Made by a program: the position numbers and the translations under genes. From Planctomycetota bacterium (GTDB lineage: Bacteria > Planctomycetota > SZUA-567 > H5-PLA8), in assembly GCA_015075375.1 (NCBI GenBank), contig JABTUM010000003.1:310001-374000 (forward strand): a DNA stretch of 64,000 bases, written 5' to 3'. Positions 59,591 to 64,000 of this stretch are shown piece after piece (the stretch's first letter is position 1; each line of letters begins with the position of its first letter). Below the pieces are notes generated by a model, which was given only the letters and a program-made list of their open reading frames with translations, ran no database searches and was not told where the DNA came from.

Positions 59591-60202
59591 ATGCCTATGG
59601 AACTCCTGCATGCTTGGACCAATTGGGAGCCCCTACGGACGGTGCTGGCTTGGCCGTGGTGGAAGCTCCGCAATTTACCGCTGGGAGCGTGGTTGGTGCT
59701 GGGCGTCCTGGTCTTCTGCGTAGGAGCCCTGGGGCTGGCAGCGGCCTCGCATGCCTTGGCGCGCATGATCAAGTCCAAGCCGGACCAGCCTGCCGAACTT
59801 CCTCAGGGCACGCGAAAGCCATGGGGATTAAAAGCTCTCGCCCTGATCGTACTGGCCGTATTGCCCATGGGACTCACGGCGGCGGGCCTGATTTACCTGG
59901 TCATGGGCAAGGCCCACTGGCGGCGCGATGCGCTGGCGCTGGGCTTATCCAGCCTGATCTTCCTCGCGCCGCTGGCTTGGCTTGCTTCGCCGTACTTTCC
60001 TTACACGGAGTGGCAGCGCAACGAGTGGGCTTGGCTGGTGCTCGCGCTGGGCTTCGCCCTCGTTCAACTTTGGGCGCTGGTCAAGCTGCTGCGCGAATAC
60101 TGGGGCGAACCGGATGACCGGGTTCCGCTTTGGCCTCCGGCGGCTTGGTGGCTGCAAGGGCTGCTGCTGGCGAGTTGCCTGGCCGCGTCTTTCCAACTGT
60201 AG
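59591..60202 (+). CDS. Membrane protein of unknown function (203 aa)
   Basis: Five hydrophobic spans are visible (about 32-55, 82-106, 114-132, 140-162 and 185-202) with Trp-rich ends. No family motif recognised. ATG 59591 or 59597 may be the start. It is the first chromosomal gene beyond the island; convergent with the LysR gene, whose end lies six bases away. Confidence 0.65.
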   Translation: MPMELLHAWTNWEPLRTVLAWPWWKLRNLPLGAWLVLGVLVFCVGALGLAAASHALARMIKSKPDQPAELPQGTRKPWGLKALALIVLAVLPMGLTAAGLIYLVMGKAHWRRDALALGLSSLIFLAPLAWLASPYFPYTEWQRNEWAWLVLALGFALVQLWALVKLLREYWGEPDDRVPLWPPAAWWLQGLLLASCLAASFQL

Positions 60203-60207
60203 CGCGA

Positions 60208-61167
60208 TTACTTCCGCGTCTCGAGCCGCTGCCGTTCGGCCTCGGCTTGCCAGCGCGGCTTGAGAAACTCCATCAAACGCTGCACGCAGGGCGAAGGCGG
60301 GCGGTCGCCCAGAGTCACGAATGCGATTCTTCGGGTGAGCGTCGCGTTCATGCGCGTGATCCGCCCCAGCTTGAGCGACTGCTGCGCCATGAAACCCGGA
60401 ATACAGGCATACCCCATCCCGGCTTCGACAAATTTGAGCGCCACCTCGGCGCCCGGCACGCGCGTCGCATCGTCGATCACGAATCCCATCTGGGAAAGCT
60501 GCTTGCGCCGGTTCGCGTCGGGATTGCCGAACCAACGCGCTTGCGGACCCGGGCGCAAATCCGGCGCGGTGCCTTTGGGGCCGATGACCCAGACTTCGTC
60601 GCGGTAGGTCAGATGCACCTTCAGCGGAGGCTGCCCTTCCAGCGCCGCGTCGTCCGGGTACTCCTGAATCGACGCGTCGATCGCTTCGCCGCGCATCAGC
60701 GGAGCCATCTCGCTGGTGGTGCGCAGCAACAGCGTCACGTGAATATCCGGAAAGCGTTGCTGGAACGCGGCCAGCCACGCCGGCAGCAGCCGGATCCCGA
60801 TCGTCATGTTCGCGCCCAGCCGCACCGTGCCGCTCGTGCCGCGGCCGGCCGGCGCAATCTCGGCCGGAAGCCGTTCGATGCGCGCGACGATCTCCGAAGC
60901 GCGGCGTTCCAGTTCACGCCCGGCATCGTTGAGCCGCACGCGCCGGCCCACGCGGTCGAAGACCGCCGTGCCCAGCGCGCGCTCCAGCGCCTGGATCTGC
61001 CGGCTGAAAGCCGACTGCGAAAGATAGCAGCTCTCCGCGGCCTGCGTGAAGTTGCCCTGCCGCGCCGCCGCCAGGAACAGCCGCAGTTGTTCCAGGGTCA
61101 GGCCGTCCGCAGCCCCAGGCGTCGCCAATGCCGGGTTTCCGGGGCGTTCTTCTTTAATGCGCTTCAT
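60208..61167 (-). CDS. LysR-family transcriptional regulator
   Basis: The 319-residue protein has the LysR N-terminal winged HTH: Leu-Glu-Gln-Leu-Arg-Leu-Phe-Leu-Ala-Ala-Ala-Arg-Gln-Gly-Asn-Phe-Thr-Gln-Ala-Ala, then Ser-Gln-Ser-Ala-Phe-Ser-Arg-Gln-Ile-Gln-Ala-Leu-Glu (residues about 24-67). An effector-binding domain begins near Gly-Thr-Val-Arg-Leu-Gly-Ala. It is divergent from the MATE-like transporter gene with a 61-base spacer, the standard arrangement for a LysR protein controlling its neighbour. Inducer unknown. Confidence 0.93.
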   Translation of the reverse strand: MKRIKEERPGNPALATPGAADGLTLEQLRLFLAAARQGNFTQAAESCYLSQSAFSRQIQALERALGTAVFDRVGRRVRLNDAGRELERRASEIVARIERLPAEIAPAGRGTSGTVRLGANMTIGIRLLPAWLAAFQQRFPDIHVTLLLRTTSEMAPLMRGEAIDASIQEYPDDAALEGQPPLKVHLTYRDEVWVIGPKGTAPDLRPGPQARWFGNPDANRRKQLSQMGFVIDDATRVPGAEVALKFVEAGMGYACIPGFMAQQSLKLGRITRMNATLTRRIAFVTLGDRPPSPCVQRLMEFLKPRWQAEAERQRLETRK

Positions 61168-61228
61168 GCATATACTCTATCCAATCTTTGCATTGGCAGC
61201 AAGTATTGCCGTGGGATAGGTTTCCTGC

Positions 61229-62608
61229 ATGCACGACGCTCATGGGACGTCCACTTCGCCGCTGCCCGATGCGCCCCCCGAGCCGATCCCCGATTCCCCC
61301 ATTAAATCCCTGTGGTGGTTCACGTTACCCTTGGCTTCCGTGGTCATTCTGCAGCTCGCCGGACGCCAAGTCATTCTGGCCGGCTTGTCCTGGCAAGCCC
61401 ATGAATCCGGACTCGCGCCCGAGTTCGACCTTGCGGCCTTCGTCGTCGCCATGGCCCTCATGTTCGTCGCCTGCGCCCCCCTCGAAGGCATGGGGATGGT
61501 GGGCTTGGCCTACGGCGACAGCGCGCCGGTGCGGCGCCGCATCATCGGCTTCGCCGCGGCCATGTCCGCTCTTAGCACCCTTTTTGTCTTCCTGCTGGGC
61601 TACACCGCCGCCGGCGCGTGGACGATCTCCAACGTGCAAGGTCTCGACGCGGCTTTGACCGAACGCGTCCAATTCGCGCTGAAGCCCTTGGTCTGCTACC
61701 CGGTCGTGATGTGCGCGATGATGCTGACCAGCGGATGGATGAAACGTTGCGCGCGCGGCATGGTGCTGGCCGTCGCCAACGTCGTGGGCTTGGTCTCCAC
61801 CGGCGTGCTGGTGGTTCTTCTTCCGCAGCTGGGCCTCGATCCGCTGCTGGGCGGGATGCTCGCCTACATCGGCGGGCAGGCGCTGCGCACCGGGATGCTC
61901 TGCTTTTCCTACGCCAAGAGCTTGGCTCCGGCCACCGACCGGGATCCCCCTCCCCCGCTCTGGCGCGAGATGGGCACGTTCTATCTGCCGCTGGCCTGGA
62001 ACGGCGCCTTCATGCTGGCCAGCCGTCCCATGATTCAATGGTTCCTGGCGCGCGAAGAACGGCCCGAGGTGGTCCTGGCCGGCTTCGGCATCGCGTTCAG
62101 CGTCTCGCAAGTCTTCTACGGCTGGCTCAACGACCTGCGTTCCCATGCGACCGCGTTTCGCGAACAACCCCGCGTGCTCGCCCATTTGCCGCACTTCGCC
62201 ACGCTGCTCTGCGCCGGTATCACGGCGCTCATGGCCCTTTTATTCTGGACCCCGCTTTCCGGTACGATCCTCCAGGCGCTGATGGGGCTCGAAGGCGCGG
62301 TGCTCGAAGAAGCACGCGACGGGCTGTCGGTCATGGTCTTTTGCCCGCTGGCGGTAACGCTCCGCGCCTACTACCAGGGCCTGGCGGTCCTGCATAAGCG
62401 CACCGTCTCGTACTTCACCAGTTCGGTGGCGCGCATCGTCGGCATCGTCGCGTTGATGCTCCTCTCGCCATGGGCCGGCATCCACGGCGCTGTACTGGGG
62501 ACCGGCGGTTTGATCGGCGGATTCCTGGCCGAATCCATCGTGCTCGCCTGGAGCCTGCACGGGCACGTCCCCAGCCTGCGCATGGAAGCGGCGCCCGCCA
62601 AATCCTAG
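61229..62608 (+). CDS. MATE-superfamily-like multidrug/polysaccharide exporter
   Basis: The 459-residue protein has about 12 membrane helices, beginning Trp-Trp-Phe-Thr-Leu-Pro-Leu-Ala-Ser-Val-Val and including a Pro-Leu-Ala-Trp-Asn-Gly-Ala-Phe-Met-Leu-Ala-Ser-Arg-Pro repeat-like opening of the second half, as in MATE/ANKH-type flippases. It is probably an exporter regulated by the divergent LysR protein. The substrate cannot be deduced. Confidence 0.7.
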   Translation: MHDAHGTSTSPLPDAPPEPIPDSPIKSLWWFTLPLASVVILQLAGRQVILAGLSWQAHESGLAPEFDLAAFVVAMALMFVACAPLEGMGMVGLAYGDSAPVRRRIIGFAAAMSALSTLFVFLLGYTAAGAWTISNVQGLDAALTERVQFALKPLVCYPVVMCAMMLTSGWMKRCARGMVLAVANVVGLVSTGVLVVLLPQLGLDPLLGGMLAYIGGQALRTGMLCFSYAKSLAPATDRDPPPPLWREMGTFYLPLAWNGAFMLASRPMIQWFLAREERPEVVLAGFGIAFSVSQVFYGWLNDLRSHATAFREQPRVLAHLPHFATLLCAGITALMALLFWTPLSGTILQALMGLEGAVLEEARDGLSVMVFCPLAVTLRAYYQGLAVLHKRTVSYFTSSVARIVGIVALMLLSPWAGIHGAVLGTGGLIGGFLAESIVLAWSLHGHVPSLRMEAAPAKS

Positions 62609-62612
62609 GCCT

Positions 62613-63296
62613 TCATGCCGTCGCGATCTGCCAGGCCGTGTCCAGCACCCGGCTCGTACCGGGTTTCAGCGCGTGCGGGGCGAAATGCAGTTCCATCTCG
62701 ATCGCATCCGGGCCGGTCCGGATCCGCACGAGCGTCACGAAGTCGACCGAGAACGACTCTTCGATCCGCGGGCGCGATCCCTGCCCTTCCAGCGCCCACG
62801 CGCCGGCCGGGCGTTCGAATTCTAGAAATTCGAGCGACTCGCCCTCGGCCGGAAGCGCGCGCGCATTCCAAGTGCCGCCGGGCTGCTTCAAAAGCAACCG
62901 TGCGTCGCCGCCCAGCGCCTCGCGCCTCCAAGAGGTGCAGGTCCAAGGCGCCAGCGGCACGGGCTCCGAACCGGTGTTCTCGACCTTGTGCCGTACGAAA
63001 ACCAGATCGTCGATGAGCGTGTAGCGCGTTTGCAGCGCCAGGCTGGGCACGAGGTCCGTCTCGTATTCAACGAAGGTGCTCCCGTCGGAGCCGCGCGCAC
63101 GGAACGCCTCCCGCCGCCCGCGCAACGGTTCCCCCGCGTCGAGCGAAAACCGGTAACCGCCGCGCCCCGCTTCGAGCGGCGCGAGGAGTTCCAAAGCCGC
63201 GCCGCCGGCGCTGAGTTCGCTCAGGCAAGCCCCTGCTTCGGGACTCGCGCGTAAGCGCAGCGTCCCGCTGTCCAGTACCTGCGCTGGCGTGCTCAC
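62613..63296 (-). CDS. Mutarotase-like beta-sandwich protein of unknown function (227 aa)
   Basis: GTG 63296 overlaps the stop of the upstream gene. The product is beta-rich, with Phe-Val-Arg-His-Lys-Val-Glu-Asn-Thr-Gly-Ser-Glu-Pro-Val-Pro-Leu-Ala-Pro-Trp and Gly-Gly-Tyr-Arg-Phe-Ser-Leu segments reminiscent of galactose-mutarotase-like folds. I cannot see the catalytic His pair of aldose epimerases, so enzymatic activity is doubtful. It is translationally coupled to the membrane protein upstream. Confidence 0.6.
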   Translation of the reverse strand: MSTPAQVLDSGTLRLRASPEAGACLSELSAGGAALELLAPLEAGRGGYRFSLDAGEPLRGRREAFRARGSDGSTFVEYETDLVPSLALQTRYTLIDDLVFVRHKVENTGSEPVPLAPWTCTSWRREALGGDARLLLKQPGGTWNARALPAEGESLEFLEFERPAGAWALEGQGSRPRIEESFSVDFVTLVRIRTGPDAIEMELHFAPHALKPGTSRVLDTAWQIATA

Positions 63297-64000
63297 TCGA
63301 GCCCCCGGATCTTGCGCAGCTTGTCGCGCCGTTCCTGCCATTGCTCTTCCTGGCTGGGCGGAAAGTCCTCGCGAAACCGCAAGTCCATCACGACGCCCAG
63401 CGCGTGCAAGTCGGTCAGGCACGTGTCGAGCGTAAGCATTCGCCCGTCCTTGAGACCCAGCGCACCTTCTAGCGCGCCGACCGTGCCCGGGCGAACCACG
63501 CACGACTGCGTCACGTCCTCGATGCCGAAAGCTTCTTCGTGCGCGCCGTGGCGCAGCGTAAAGCGGCCGTTCTCCAGCGTGAGCGAAAAGCCGGCCGCAC
63601 GCAGATAACCGCGCAACTGGCGCAAAGAGAAGTACGAGAACGCGGCCACGGAGACCAGTCCCAGGCCCAGGAAGCTCCAGCCGCTCGCCGGCTGCGGGCG
63701 CGGCTGGCGCGGCTGGCGCGGCGTATCCGGAAGGGCCGGAACGGGCGGCGCGACTTCCGGCGGATTCGCGATGCGATACACGCCGTACCCGGCCAGCAAC
63801 AGGCTTAAGACCGCGGCCACCAGCGGTGCGAAAAAAAGCACGCGCCGCAAAGCGATCTCCATCGGCGTGTGCCGCATCTCCAGCCGGGGATGCTTCTCGA
63901 TCCACTTCGTGAACGGCTCGCCCGTCTCCAATTCGAACTGTTCGGTTGCCATGCGGTCGCAACACGCCGCGCAATACGACCGCGCATCCGGCAGGCGCAC
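63293..64000 (-). CDS. Membrane protein, possibly continuing beyond the window
   Basis: The frame is open to the window edge. The N-terminal visible part has Cys-Ala-Ala-Cys-Cys (a possible zinc site), then two membrane spans (about 53-75 and 107-125) separated by a Pro-rich linker, and a cytoplasmic or periplasmic domain of about 110 residues. ATG 63952 is an alternative start that would make the gene complete. No family recognised. Confidence 0.55.
   Translation of the reverse strand: MRLPDARSYCAACCDRMATEQFELETGEPFTKWIEKHPRLEMRHTPMEIALRRVLFFAPLVAAVLSLLLAGYGVYRIANPPEVAPPVPALPDTPRQPRQPRPQPASGWSFLGLGLVSVAAFSYFSLRQLRGYLRAAGFSLTLENGRFTLRHGAHEEAFGIEDVTQSCVVRPGTVGALEGALGLKDGRMLTLDTCLTDLHALGVVMDLRFREDFPPSQEEQWQERRDKLRKIRGLE

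Noticed and set aside
63297..63974. Upstream extension of the 62613 frame over the 63293 gene
   Set aside because: This part is Arg/Ala-rich and antiphase to a better gene; coupling at GTG 63296 is the simpler reading.

Overview
The window is a chromosomal segment from a moderately GC-rich, double-membraned (Gram-negative type) bacterium. It carries a secretin, outer-membrane barrels, lipoproteins, periplasmic binding proteins and many signal peptides. A Gfo/Idh-fold GH109-type enzyme, a sulfatase with its formylglycine-generating enzyme, many pseudopilins and integrase-core insertion sequences are typical of environmental lineages such as Planctomycetes/Verrucomicrobia relatives or Acidobacteria. 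I cannot fix the phylum from this window. The tRNA-His and the tmRNA both encode their CCA ends.

Layout. 0-0.8 kb: the end of a class III aminotransferase and the tmRNA gene ssrA. 0.8-10.8 kb: a complete potassium uptake locus in the order kdpF-A-C-B, preceded by a run of tiny hydrophobic ORFs and followed by kdpD-kdpE. Degenerate copies of the ssrA 3' end lie before kdpD and after kdpE, so the locus looks like an old insertion at ssrA. 11-14 kb: a secreted trypsin-like protease, a lipoprotein and a protein made of ten 23-residue tandem repeats. 14-27 kb, minus strand: a tightly overlapping operon for a hybrid type II secretion/type IV pilus machine (pseudopilins, PilM-N fusion, PilO, PilT, GspE, GspF, GspC/PilP-like, secretin, TPR lipoprotein) with a Fur-like box upstream. 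27-33 kb: heme acquisition (hmuTUV, an IsdG-type heme-degrading enzyme with a long insert, another pseudopilin, and hutX behind Fur boxes). 33-34.6 kb: a GH109-like enzyme. 35-40 kb: a zinc uptake operon (outer-membrane barrel, ZnuA, a MerC-ZnuC fusion, ZnuB) bracketed by two internally deleted IS3-family relics with terminal inverted repeats.

41.4-59.4 kb is an integrated element of about 18 kb, bounded by 51-bp direct repeats (one mismatch). The right copy is the 3' end of tRNA-His. It contains two integrase-core IS elements, a beheaded large serine recombinase running into the tRNA, a small HTH protein, and a cargo operon-like array: sensor histidine kinase (broken by one in-frame TGA at a conserved Trp), FixJ-like regulator, single-domain receiver, secreted alpha/beta hydrolase, two unknown secreted proteins, OprB porin, a large Gly/His-rich secreted protein, sulfatase and membrane-anchored formylglycine-generating enzyme. 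A plausible reading is a regulated module for sensing, importing and desulfating an unidentified sulfated compound.

59.5-64 kb: ordinary genes (membrane protein, LysR regulator, MATE-like transporter, two unknowns).

Most interesting: the tRNA-His island and its sulfatase module, the broken kinase, the MerC-ZnuC fusion, the iron-box-linked secretion/heme neighbourhood, the ssrA-like repeats around kdp, and several genes too small for standard ORF calling.
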